Positions 46,741 through 57,300 of a stretch of 64,000 bases of DNA are shown piece by piece (position 1 is the first letter of the stretch; each line of letters starts with the position of its first letter). The notes under the pieces are model-generated. The model ran no database searches and had not been told where the DNA came from. It saw only the letters and a list, made by a program, of their open reading frames with translations. Source of the DNA: Hyalella azteca. Its lineage: Eukaryota > Arthropoda > Malacostraca > Amphipoda > Hyalellidae. The stretch covers positions 1 through 64,000 of the forward strand of contig NW_025944007.1 in assembly GCF_000764305.2 (NCBI RefSeq). Direction: 5' to 3'. Made by a program: the position numbers and the translations under genes.

Positions 46741-46984
46741 TGCTCGGCAGCTAATTTCCTCCGATCTAAAATGTTAAAGAACTCCCCCACCCGCCTCACT
46801 TTCGGAATATGACAAGAACGCATAAATCAACGTACAGAGATGGTTTTGGTTCCGTTGGTTGGCTCAGAACGTCAGCTTTAAGATGAGACTTGAAACTGGA
46901 AAAGCCAATACTGTTGATTTTGCACCCAGACGCTAACTTTAAATAAACCGCAGTCACCCTGAGCTGAGACTACGTAGCTATGTA

Positions 46985-47279
46985 CAGGGTGCGGCGTGGG
47001 AACTTACTCTTTTAAAAAAATCACAAAGTAAAAAGTATTAAAGATAGCGTTTTAATTCTTTCTTTTTTACAAAGAGCTACATTTAAAGTTTCGTTAGAAA
47101 AGTACACAGAGACTGCGAACGCGCGCTCCTCTCTCGACCACTGCATGGTCGCAACTGAACTGAGTGGACGAAAAACTTCATAGCCCGCGCACCATATTGC
47201 GCATGGCGCCACCTTCCTAGGACTAATGGCCGCCACGTGGCGCGCAATTCAAATAAGTAAGTTCCCGCGCCGCACCTTG
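46985..47279 (-). mobile_element. Mariner-type MITE retaining a transposase N-terminus
   Basis: Ends CAGGGTGCGGCGTGGGAACT (left) and the complement of CAAGGTGCGGCGCGGGAACT (right) match at 18 of 20 positions, flanked by TA at 46983-46984 and 47280-47281. On the minus strand the interior codes MQWSREERAFAVSVYFSNET, which looks like the N-terminal helix-turn-helix (DUF4817-type) found in some mariner-related transposases. The rest of the transposase is absent, so this is an internally deleted copy. Confidence 0.8.
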
Positions 47280-47464
47280 TATATGTCATCCAAAGTTATT
47301 TTGAAGTATTTCCCAGACGTAATAGCGTAACCAGCAGTGAAGCAAGGCGAGATATAACTCTAGGAGGTATTCTACAATCTGAGCAAAGTTGTACATATAT
47401 TTGCAATCTTGCTATATTTAAATGGCATTGCCGTATAGCAGACCTAAACGTTAGGTGAGAGGCA

Positions 47465-47695
47465 AATACTATGCTGTAATACTGTACTGTAATATTTTAT
47501 TATAAAACTGTACTGTAATACTGTACTGTAATATTTTATTATAAAACTGTACTGTAATACTGTACTGTAATATTGTACTGTAATATTGCACTGTAATACT
47601 GTATTCTAAAACTGTACTGTAATACTGTACTGTAATATTGCTCTGTAATATCGATATTACACTGTAATACTGCACTGTAATATTGTAATCTTACT
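47465..47695. repeat. Minisatellite of TACTGTAATA type
   Basis: Tandem array built on TGTACTGTAATACTG and variants with interspersed TTTTATTATAAAA; a 50-bp higher-order block repeats at the left. Confidence 0.8.
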
Positions 47696-47884
47696 TTATC
47701 GTCGGTCATGCAAGGTCTAATTAGTTCATCTCATATTAGCTCGCGTAATCCAAGCTTCTTTTAGTCACCATCAGTCAGGCTGCGTTCAAGTCTTTATCCT
47801 AGCGACCTGTGGCCGCCTTATGGTCGCCCCACCGACGACGCTGGTGGTGACGGCCATAAGTCGCCCTTAGTTTCTGTTTCCCTT

Positions 47885-48165
47885 GACACGTTGGTTAACT
47901 CAACCTATTTATAGCAAAAAGTTGGTTGATTCAAACTATTTATAGCAACACGTTGGTTGACTCAACCTATTTATAGCAATAAGTTAGTATAGTAGTAGTA
48001 TAGTATCTTCGGCATTAAAGAATAGGCCTAGATAGGCCTGTCGCCGAACCTCAAGTTGGTTGATTCAAACTATTTATAGCCACATGTTGGTTGACTCAAC
48101 CTACTTGTAGCGATGAGTTAGTAGACCCAGCCTATTTGTAGCGATCAGTTGGTTGATTCAGTTGG
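47885..48165. repeat. Minisatellite, about 33-bp unit
   Basis: Imperfect copies of a unit containing GTTGGTTGACTCAACCTATTTATAGC; interrupted near 47985-48050. Confidence 0.75.
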
Positions 48166-48520
48166 TTGTTAAGACGTGGCGGGAGTTGTTACGAGGCGGC
48201 GGGAGTTGTTAAGACGTGGCGGGAGTTGTTAAGACGTGGCGGGAGTTGTCAAGACGCGTCGGGAGTTGTTAAGACGTGGCGGGAGTTGTTAAGACGTGGC
48301 GGGAGTTGTTAAGACGTGGCGGGAGTTGTTAAGACGTGGCGGGAGTTGTTAAGACGCGGCGGGAGTTGTTAAGACGCGGCGGGAGTTGTGAAGACGCGGC
48401 GAGAGTTGTGAAGACGCGGCGGGAGTTGTTAAGACGCGGCGGGAGTTTTTAAGACGCGGCGGGAGTTGTTAAGACGCGGCGGGAGTTGTTAAGACGCGTC
48501 GGGAGTTGTTTCGACGCGTG
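48163..48520. repeat. 20-bp minisatellite (GTTAAGACGTGGCGGGAGTT)
   Basis: About 18 copies of a 20-bp unit; left copies carry GACGTGGC, right copies GACGCGGC, a gradient typical of local copying. The unit shares TAAGACG with the next array. Confidence 0.92.
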
Positions 48521-48619
48521 TAGTTTTATGAGTTGCTTGTGTTGCCAATGTATGGTAAGGCTGAACTAGTAGAGTGCAATGTAGTCACATTCTGCGCTGC
48601 TCTAGCGACCGGAGACGTA

Positions 48620-49350
48620 TAATGGTTCAATAAAACGCGTATTGATTCAATAAGACGTATAATGGTTCAATAAGACGTATAATGGTTCAATAAGACGTAT
48701 AATGGTTCAATAAGACGTATAATGACTCAATAAGACGTATAATGGCTCAATAAGACGTATAATGGCTCAATAAGACGTATGGTGGTTCAATAAGACGTAT
48801 AATGACTCAATAAGACGTATAATGGCTCAATAAGACGTATAATGGCTCAACAAGACGTGTAATGGTTCAATAAGACATATAATGGTTCAATAAGACGTAT
48901 AATGGTTCAATAAGACGTATAATGGCTCAATAAGACGTATAATGGCTCAATAAGACGTATAATGGCTCAATAAGACGTATAATGGCTCAATAAGACGTGT
49001 AATGATTCAATAAGACGTATAATGTCTCAATAAGACGTATAATGATTCAATAAGACGTATAATGGCTCAATAAGACGTATAATGGCTCAATAAGACGTGT
49101 AATGATTCAATAAAACGTATAATGGCTCAATAAGACGTATAATGGCTCAATACGACGTATAATGGTTCAATAAGATGTTTAATGATTCAGTAAGACGCAT
49201 TATGGTTCAATAAGATGTATAATGGCTCAATAAGACATATAATGCTTCAGTAAGACGTATAATGGCTCAATAAGACGTATAATGGTTCAATATGACGTAT
49301 AATGGCTTAATAAGACGTATAATGGATCAATAAGACGTATAGCTTCAATA
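48620..49350. repeat. 20-bp minisatellite (CAATAAGACGTATAATGGTT)
   Basis: About 36 copies of a 20-bp unit with variants at the GGTT/GGCT/GATT position that recur in blocks. Same period as the array 100 bp to its left and a shared TAAGACG core. Confidence 0.93.
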
Positions 49351-49439
49351 TATATCAGTCCATGACGGCATTCGCTACAATTAGCCACGACTCGTCGTGA
49401 CGTTACGTTGTGACCTAAATGCTCGTGGCCTTCAATGCT

Positions 49440-49530
49440 TCATAGTTATCGCCTGGTCTTGCCTGTTATCGCCTGGTCTTGCCTGTTATCGCCAGATCCG
49501 GCTCTGTTATCGCCTGATTGTGCAGGTCTT
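49440..49530. repeat. Short 20-bp minisatellite (GTTATCGCCTGGTCTTGCCT)
   Basis: Four copies of a 20-bp unit, the last two diverged. Confidence 0.85.
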
Positions 49531-49539
49531 GCCGGGAAG

Positions 49540-50005
49540 TATAGCGTTCTGTTGACACTTTTCAAGTCCTTATTAACATGCAAGGAAGGTGACGTTATTT
49601 TGATCAATGACTGTTGAGATAAGTGAGTCATACGATGTGCGGAAGCTTTGATCATATTATTGTGTTCGGAGAAATATAAAGGCTCAAGATTTTGTTGCAG
49701 GTGCGATATATTTTACGATTGTAAATTTACGATACCGAACATCAAGGGGCCTGCAGACGTTACAGCCTCTAATCGTAAGTAGGTGAATCATTTAAATTTT
49801 CGCATATATAGTGCATAGTGCTATGGAAATACGGGAAAATTAGGAGGCTTTCTAATTACGGTGGTTTCATGCATTGACACATTGATCTATAAGTATAAAT
49901 GTCGTAAAAAATAAAGAAGGGACAATACGGCAATTGTTTGTTCGTATTGAATTGAAGATTTATTGTTAAAATTAGGGGAAAAACTTGATTTTCATGAATT
50001 GAGAG
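49540..50005. other. Spacer between minisatellites, nothing recognised
   Basis: AT-rich sequence without coding signal or repeat structure that I can support. It separates the 20-bp arrays from the 21-bp array. Confidence 0.35.
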
Positions 50006-50009
50006 CTGC

Positions 50010-50508
50010 GTGGTGGTGGTGGTATGGTGCTGCGTGGTGATGGTATGGTGCTGCGTGGTGATGATATGGTGCTGCGTGGTGGTGGTATGGTGCTGCGTGG
50101 TGATGATATGGTGCTGCGTGGTGGTGGTATGGTGCTGCGTGGTGGTGGTATGGTGCTGCGTGGTGGTGGTATGGTGCTGCGTGGTGGTGATATGGTGCTG
50201 CGTGGTGGCGGTATGGTGCTGCGTGGTGGTGGTATGGTGCTGCGTGGTGGTGGTATGGTGCTGCGTGGTGGTGATATGGTGCTGCGTGGTGGTGATATGG
50301 TGCCGCGTGGTGATGATATGGTGCTGCGTGGTGGTGGTATGGTGCTGCGTGGTGATGATATGGTGCTGCGTGGTGGTGATATGGTGCCGCGTGGTGATGA
50401 TATGGTGCTGCGTGGTGGTGGTATGGTGCTGCGTGGTGATGATATGGTGCTGCGTGGTGATGATATGGTGCCGCGTGGTGATGATATGGTGCTGCGTGGT
50501 GGTGATAT
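50010..50508. repeat. 21-bp minisatellite (TATGGTGCTGCGTGGTGGTGG)
   Basis: About 23 copies of a 21-bp unit with GGT/GAT variants. Because 21 is a multiple of three, both strands give long open frames, but they encode only the repeat and have no flanking gene structure. Confidence 0.93.
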
Positions 50509-50597
50509 AAAGTTATACCTACTCTCCTTAATCAGATTTTGTTTTAGTTTTAAATTATAATTCATCTGAAGATCTGAATAGCGCGGTGGGCGACCGT

Positions 50598-50742
50598 CTG
50601 GGCAGGAGGCTAACTGGGCTGGAGGCTAACTGGGCTGGAGGCTAACTGGGCTGGAGGCTAACTGGATATGAGGCTAACTGGGCGGGAGGCTAACTGGGCG
50701 GGAGGCTAACTGGGCTGGAGGCTAACTGGGCTGGAGGCTAAC
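50598..50742. repeat. 16-bp minisatellite (GGCTGGAGGCTAACTG)
   Basis: About nine copies of a 16-bp unit. Confidence 0.9.
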
Positions 50743-50744
50743 TA

Positions 50745-50945
50745 AGCAGTCATCACACTTCACACGATGCCGTGATGCAGTCATCACACTTCAATCGATG
50801 CCGTGATGTAGTCATCACACTTCACACGATGCCGTGATGCAGTCATCACACTTCACACGATGCCGTGATGCAGTCATCACACTTCACACGATGCCGTGAT
50901 GCAGTCATCACACTTCAAACGATACCGTGATGCAGTCATCACATC
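50745..50945. repeat. 31-bp minisatellite (TGCAGTCATCACACTTCACA)
   Basis: Six to seven copies of a 31-bp unit ending CGATGCCGTGA. TGTAG/TGCAG and CAAT/CACA variants are scattered. Confidence 0.9.
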
Positions 50946-50949
50946 CATT

Positions 50950-51665
50950 AAAGAAATCCGTTGTGATGGCGGCAATATTCATCACAAGCACCGCCTTGTG
51001 GTGATAACATCACTGCCAGATAACAGGGGCCGCGTGTGTCACGCTGATAGCGCTTATCAGTTGAACTGAGCAGCGCCGCGGTCTTTGAAGATTTCGGTCC
51101 GGAAATTGATGCCTCGGAGCACAACATAACGTGAATAAATACTTAGTCGCATACCCATTAAATTAATTACTACTATTTTAAGCATACATCAATACTTTTC
51201 ATGCATATGTTAATACCCTATGATGAATAAGCACATCTGTGGGATATTTTCTGGTTATCAAATTTCCCACATAGTTCTGATTATTTTAGTTATAAATAAA
51301 TACTTCTGGTTCTTCTACGTCGTTTGTAACTTGCCTGTTCATGTCTTTCTGTTAGCGGTATTTAGGTTGTCGTATTAAGTTTTTTTATTAATTTATCCTG
51401 CATTTATTATTTGCCACAGTAAAATTAACTGAAGCACTGAGATATATCCAAGTTATCATGCATTTCACATTTGCCGCCATACAATTATTATAAGCATTGA
51501 TATACATATATCAAATCTTAGAACTATTAATTGCCTTCATTCCGACGTATGTGCTCATACGATCACATAATCACCTAAATAATGCTGGCAGGCTGCTTCC
51601 TATGGCATGTCTTCATTAATTAGCTTGTCTTTACTCCTCTTGTGAAGGATATTATCTTTGCCTTG
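50950..51665. other. Spacer between minisatellites, nothing recognised
   Basis: About 700 bp of AT-rich sequence with no gene, domain or repeat I can name. Confidence 0.4.
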
Positions 51666-51667
51666 CC

Positions 51668-51925
51668 TATCCAGATAACTTTTTGCCGATCCAGCTAACT
51701 TTTGTCTATGCAGCTAACTCTTTGCCTATCCAGCTAACTTTTTGCCTATCCCGCTAACTTTTTGCCTATGCAGCTAGCTCTTTACCTATCCAGCTAACTT
51801 TTTGCCTATCCAGCTAGCTCTTTACCTATCCAGCTAACTTTTTGCCTATCCAGCTAACTTTTTGCCTATCCAGCTAACTTTTTGCCCATCCAGCTAACTT
51901 TTTGCCTATCCAGCTAACTTTTTAC
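51668..51925. repeat. 20-bp minisatellite (CCTATCCAGCTAACTTTTTG)
   Basis: About 13 copies of a 20-bp unit, with CTAGCTC variants. Confidence 0.92.
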
Positions 51926-51957
51926 CATCTCTGGGATGTACCAAAAGTACTGAAGCG

Positions 51958-52511
51958 TTGACTACGTCGTTGGCTATGTCGTTGACTACGTCGTTAACTA
52001 TGTCGTTGACTACGTCGTTAACTATGTCGTTGACTACGTCGTTGACTACGTCGTTGACTACGTCGTTGACTACGTCGTTGACTATGTCGTTGACTACGTC
52101 GTTGACTACGTCGTTGACTATGTCGTTGACACCGTCGTTAACTATGTCGTTGACTATGTCGTTGACTACGTCGTTGACTATGTCGTTGACTACGTCGTTG
52201 ACTATGTCGTTGACTATGTCGTTAACTATGTCGTTGACAACGTCGTTGACTACGTCGTTGACTATGTCGTTGACACCGTCGTTAACTATGTCGTTGACTA
52301 TGTCGTTGACTACGTCGTTGACTATGTCGTTGACTACGTCGTTGACTATGTCGTTGACTATGTCGTTAACTATGTCGTTGACAACGTCGTTGACTACGTC
52401 GTTGACTATGTCGTTGACACCGTCGTTAACTATGTCGTTGACTATGTCGTTGACTACGTCGTTGACTATGTCGTTGACTACGTCGTTGACTATGTCGTTG
52501 ACTATGTCGTT
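51958..52511. repeat. 12-bp array with a 144-bp higher-order unit, running into the gap
   Basis: About 46 copies of TCGTTGACTACG and variants. A rarer ACACCGTCG variant recurs at 52131, 52275 and 52419, exactly 144 bp (12 units) apart, with the intervening variants in the same order. The array is cut by the assembly gap, so its true length is unknown. Confidence 0.92.
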
Positions 52512-52639
52512 NNNNNNNNNNNNNNNNNNNNNNNNNNNNNNNNNNNNNNNNNNNNNNNNNNNNNNNNNNNNNNNNNNNNNNNNNNNNNNNNNNNNNNNNN
52601 NNNNNNNNNNNNNNNNNNNNNNNNNNNNNNNNNNNNNNN
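52512..52639. other. Assembly gap (128 N)
   Basis: A run of N between two unrelated tandem arrays (12-bp units left, 22-bp units right). The real distance between them cannot be inferred. Confidence 0.99.
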
Positions 52640-52930
52640 TGCACACATCTGTCCTCCATCATGCACACATCTGTCCTCCATCATGCACACATCTGTCCTC
52701 CATCATGCACACATCTGTCCTCCATCATGCACACATCTGTCCTTCATCATGTACACATCTGTCCTCCATCATGCACACATCTGTCCCCCATCATGTACAC
52801 ATCTGTCTTTCATCTTGCACACATCTGTCCTCCATCCTGCACACATCTCTCCTCCATCTTGCACACATCTGTCCTCCATCCTGTACACATATGTCCTCCA
52901 TCCTGTACACATCTGTCCTCCATCGTGCAG
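52640..52930. repeat. 22-bp minisatellite (TGCACACATCTGTCCTCCAT)
   Basis: About 13 copies of a 22-bp unit, homogeneous at the gap side and diverged to the right. Confidence 0.92.
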
Positions 52931-53087
52931 TCCCAGTTTCGTAGGGCACGTCTAGCAGGTCGCAGAGACCGTCGAGCGTAAGAGGTATAAATGATTATGT
53001 GAAGAGATCACTTCACATAAGTGATAAAATGTCCTCGAGTTTTCACTCTAAATGCAGTAAAGTGGTCTGCGGAGTGTCACATTCCTC

Positions 53088-53230
53088 ATTGGTGACACAG
53101 AGTGTCTGTGATTGGCTGGATTGCGGGTAAAATGAACGATGAGTGTGAGTGCGGGCGATAAGACAATCGCTCGAGGAGTCGGGTGAACCAAAGGTATATA
53201 AGGCGGCGCGGGCGCGGCTTCTGTCACTCG
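53088..53230 (+). promoter_or_regulatory. Candidate core promoter: two inverted CCAAT boxes and a TATA box
   Basis: Inverted CCAAT motifs occur at about 53089 (ATTGGTG) and 53112 (GATTGGC), followed by TATATAAG at 53195-53202 and a CpG-rich stretch. Transcription would begin near 53225. The nearest plus-strand gene is the VWA7-like gene, whose first coding exon starts just after an acceptor-like AG (54311-54312), which fits a non-coding first exon starting here. This link is inference. Confidence 0.55.
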
Positions 53231-53512
53231 CGGTCACGCGGCGGACGTGGCGTGTTGCGTGTTGTGTGTCTGTTCTGGTGCCCTGGGTCGCGGGTTGTTC
53301 CCTAACGCAAGTGTTAGTTGTCATATAATCCTAAGCGGTGGAAACAGCTAATGTGTTGCGATCACATTTTTGGTTTACATTTCCAGGAATGATTCCTGCT
53401 ATTAAAAGTCACCAAAAGTTATTGATGTCATTGATTCAGATACCAATCTCTCCCAAAACCTGAATTTTATTAGAATATTTGTTATTCACTCCGACTGTGC
53501 ATTGTCAGTTGG

Positions 53513-53998
53513 TGTGGGCTGAATATACGAGCTGAATATTCGTGCTGAATGTACGTACTGAATGTACGAGCTGAATATACGTGCGTGCTGAATGTACGTG
53601 CTGAATACACGAGCTGAATATACGAGCTGAATATACGTGCATGCTGAATATACGAGCTGAATATACGAGCTGAATATACGTGCTGAATGTACGGGCTGAA
53701 TGTACGGGCTGAATGTACGGGCTGAATGTACGGGCTGAATATACGAGCTGAATATACGTGCTGAATATACGTGCTGAATATATGAGCTGAATATACGTGC
53801 TGAATATACGTGCTGAATATACGTGCTGAATATACGTGCTGAATGTACGGGCTGAATGTACGGGCTGAATGTACGGGCTAAATATACGAGCTGAATATAC
53901 GTGCTGAATGTACGGGCTGAGTATACGATCAGAATGCACTAGCTGAATATACGAGCTAAATATACGAGCTGAATATACGAGCTGAATATACGATATTA
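53513..53998. repeat. 12-bp minisatellite (GCTGAATATACG)
   Basis: About 40 copies of a 12-bp unit with TATACGT, TGTACGG and TATACGA variants in runs. The long minus-strand frame here is only the repeat read through. Confidence 0.92.
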
Positions 53999-54149
53999 TA
54001 CCGGTTTGTCGAACTCTCACTCTCCCTCTCCCCCCCTCCTGTGCAGCACGTAATCACATCACCAGGCCGCTAACAATCACAAAGACTCTGCCAATATTCT
54101 TGCATCGCAGCCAATAACGGCGCCAATACCGAGACTTAGGTAAACTTTT

Positions 54150-54306
54150 ATATACGAGACAGGTTACTCACTAGATACGAGACAGGTTACTCACTAGATA
54201 CGAGACAGGTTACTCACTAGATACGAGACAGGTTACTCACTAGATACGAGGCAGGTTACTCACTAGATACGAGGCAGGTTACTCACTAGATACGAGGCAG
54301 GCTACT
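54150..54306. repeat. 23-bp minisatellite (ATACGAGACAGGTTACTCAC)
   Basis: Seven copies of a 23-bp unit ending about 20 bp before the start codon of the VWA7-like gene. Confidence 0.9.
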
Positions 54307-54323
54307 AGTGCAGCAGCAACAAT

Positions 54324-57300
54324 ATGCTGGTGAAGCTAGTGCTGCTGGCCGCCATGGTGGTGGGGGGCGCGTGGGGGTTCCTGGGGCGCGGGGGTTTGCT
54401 GGAGGGCTATGGGGATGTGCTGGGGGTTGTGTGCCCCCAATTTGACCCCCGCACCCCCGCCTGGGACCACGTGGCCATCACGACGGAGGGGGCGACCCGT
54501 GCCCTCGTGGAGCTCTTCCAGGTGGGTCACCCTGACCCTTATATTGACCTTGACACTTACCCTTACCTTAACCCTCAACCTTACAATAACCCTGACCCTT
54601 ATATTGACCCTGACACTCACTCTGAATCCTTACAATGACCTTGACACTCACTCTGACCCTCACACTAACCCTGACCCTTATATTAACCCTAACACTCACT
54701 CTGACCTTTACAAGGTTCCTTATCTTGACCCTGACCCTAACACTAACCCTGACCCTAAAACTGACCCTGACGCGTAAGCAAATTCAAACCCTGAGGCAGA
54801 CTCTAAGTTCGAACTTAGGACCGTTAGGTCTTGAGACCCTATAAGGCTTGAGATTCCTAGCTTAATCCCATCCCAAACCCGGACCCTGAGATGGTCTCAT
54901 CCTGTGTGAGTCTTGCAACCAGCGTTCCATTGCCTTGAGAAGCTCTGCTAGTGTCTGTCTCCGACGGACTAGGCCCCGTCTCCGAAGGACTAGCCTCTAT
55001 CTCCGACGGACTAGTCTCTGTCAACAACAGACTAGTCTTTGTCTCCTAAGATCACTAGTGGATTCAGAAATTTTTTTATTCAGTCGCGGCAATTCTCACA
55101 AGCATTTCTCTCGAAATGCTGCGAACTTTTAGCCTGTTCTCCTCTGGGCATGACGTTCACACACCTGTGGTTGTTTTTTGCAAAGTTTTGTGTAAATTAT
55201 TTCTGCATATTTATCACGAAATTCTAATCTAAAGTCGATTTCAGCGAGTTTGTTTCTAATCCGTTCTTCGATAGTGCAAGTTAACTCCTGCCAGTCCCTC
55301 TTGGGGTTTAGACCTGGGCTGGGTATCAGTTCCAGTTGCCGTATCCACCCTCACCAGGCAGTGGTCGGACAGTGAAGTCTCTTCAACCCGAACGTCAACC
55401 ACCATTCTTTCATTATTAGTAAAGAAGAGATCGAGGATATTGTGTTTCATTTTCGGCTACCGTATTTGCAGACCGAGCAAGTGTTCCGCAGCAAACTTCA
55501 CTAGTTAGGCTGCCTGACTTCTGTCGAGGTCATTAACCTCGAAACCATCTGGGCTTGTCCAACGGTTACACTCCCCAAGTCCAGCCATATTAGTTTCTAT
55601 CTCCTTGAAAGTCTTACTTTTTTTATTTTTATATTATTATAAATTATTCTCTGGGCAAGCAGGTGGTCTTTAGACTATGGCTACGCAAAGGTCGAGTGTT
55701 TATTGTACCCGGCCTCTACCCGCTTACCTAAACCTCTGCACGCTTTACCTAACCCCTGCACGTTGTACCCAACCCCTGCACGATGTACTCAACCCCTGCA
55801 CGTTGTACTCAACCCCTGCAAAAACCGTTAGCTCAAATAAAAACTTTGGCCATCGTTGGTTTAGGACAAGAATCGTGTATCTACCTGTAAAATAATTAAT
55901 CGAATAGCACATATGATAACTATTATATAATTATAAATTTCCAATTTACATAATAACATAATATGTCATATTAGTACTTAGCAATAAAAATATGGTCACC
56001 ATGATTGATGACGACACTGAGAACCTGCTGCCCTCAGGAGGAGTCTGCCTCGTATGTCCACCGCCGGGGCATGACGCTGACGGAGGCCTACCAGGCCTAC
56101 AGCGGCGACCAGGCCTGCCCCCGTCGACTGCTGCTCGCCTTGCAGGACATCACCGACGCCGCCACCGCCACCCACGAGGGGGACATGGGGGCCACACCCA
56201 TGTGAGAAGGGAGGGGGAAAATGAAGCTGGTGGGAGTTTTGAGTTGCCACCCAAGCGGGGGAAATGGGGGCCACACCCATGTGAGAAGGGAGGGGGAAAA
56301 TGAAGCTGGTGAGAGTTTTGGGTTGTCACCCACGCGGGGGACATAGGGTCTATGCCCATGTGAGAAGGGAGGGGGAAGTGAAGGGGGTCTGGTGGGACTT
56401 CTGAGTTGCCACCCATGAGGGGGATTTAGGGGCTATGCCCATGTGAAGGTGAAGGGGAAGAGGGGGAATGTCAAGATTATGGGAGGTGTTCTGTGTGAAA
56501 TATGAGCTTTTGGAAGGCCGCTCAGTTTCGGGGTGAGTGGCAGCAGACCAGGTCTGCGGGTGTCGCTCTCTGCAGCTTCTGATTGGCTGCCTCACTCACC
56601 CGTCCCCCAATACGTCCTTTCACTCACCCGTCCCCAATACGTCCCCTCACTCACCCGTCCCCTAGAGTTTTATCACCCGTCCCCTCACCCGGAGCACCAG
56701 AGTTTTATCATCCCATTTGATTGGGTATATTCAAGCAATATGTGCGTTTGAAAGAAGGGTACGAAAATAAAACATTTTTAGCGAAATTATCAATGCGAAA
56801 TGAAGATAGAAAAGGTCTATAATTTTCTTTCTGAATGAGTTATAATATACGCCTAACTTACGTCTCTGTTTAACATCGTGCAGTCTACAACGGCAAAGAT
56901 TACGTTTAAGTTTTTAGCATCAAACACTGCATCACCCATTGATACACCCATCAAACACTGCATCACCCTTTGATATACCCATCAAACACTGCATCACCCT
57001 TTGATACACCCATCAAACACTGCATCACCCATTGATACACCCATCAAACACTGCATCACCCTTTGATACACCCATCAAACACTGCATCACCCATTGATAC
57101 ACCCAATAAACACTGCATCATTCAATGGTCTCTTCACCATTATCAGGCACAACTCCAACCACTGCCCCCACCAGGCATCACCACCATTACATCTCTCACC
57201 TCTGACACACACCACCACCACCCCTCACCACCTCAGCAGCACCACCACCACTCACCCTCCTCCCTATCAACACCGCTCACCCTCCTCCCTACCAACACCA

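Noticed and set aside
48163..49350. CRISPR-like regular array
   Set aside because: Units are contiguous 20-mers with no unique spacers, in a eukaryotic genome.
50010..50560. Long open frames over the 21-bp array on both strands
   Set aside because: Open only because the repeat period is a multiple of three; the peptides are pure repeat with no flanking gene.
51906..52955. Frames of up to 328 codons across the 12-bp and 22-bp arrays and the N gap
   Set aside because: They run through unknown bases and consist of repeat translation only.
53505..54020. 171-codon minus-strand frame
   Set aside because: It is the 12-bp repeat (GCTGAATATACG) read in one frame.
54525..54780. Telomere-like CCCTAA sequence
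   Set aside because: Copies are degenerate CCCTGA/CCCTTA mixed with AT-rich pieces and lie in an intron; arthropod telomeres are usually TTAGG. No support for an internal telomere.
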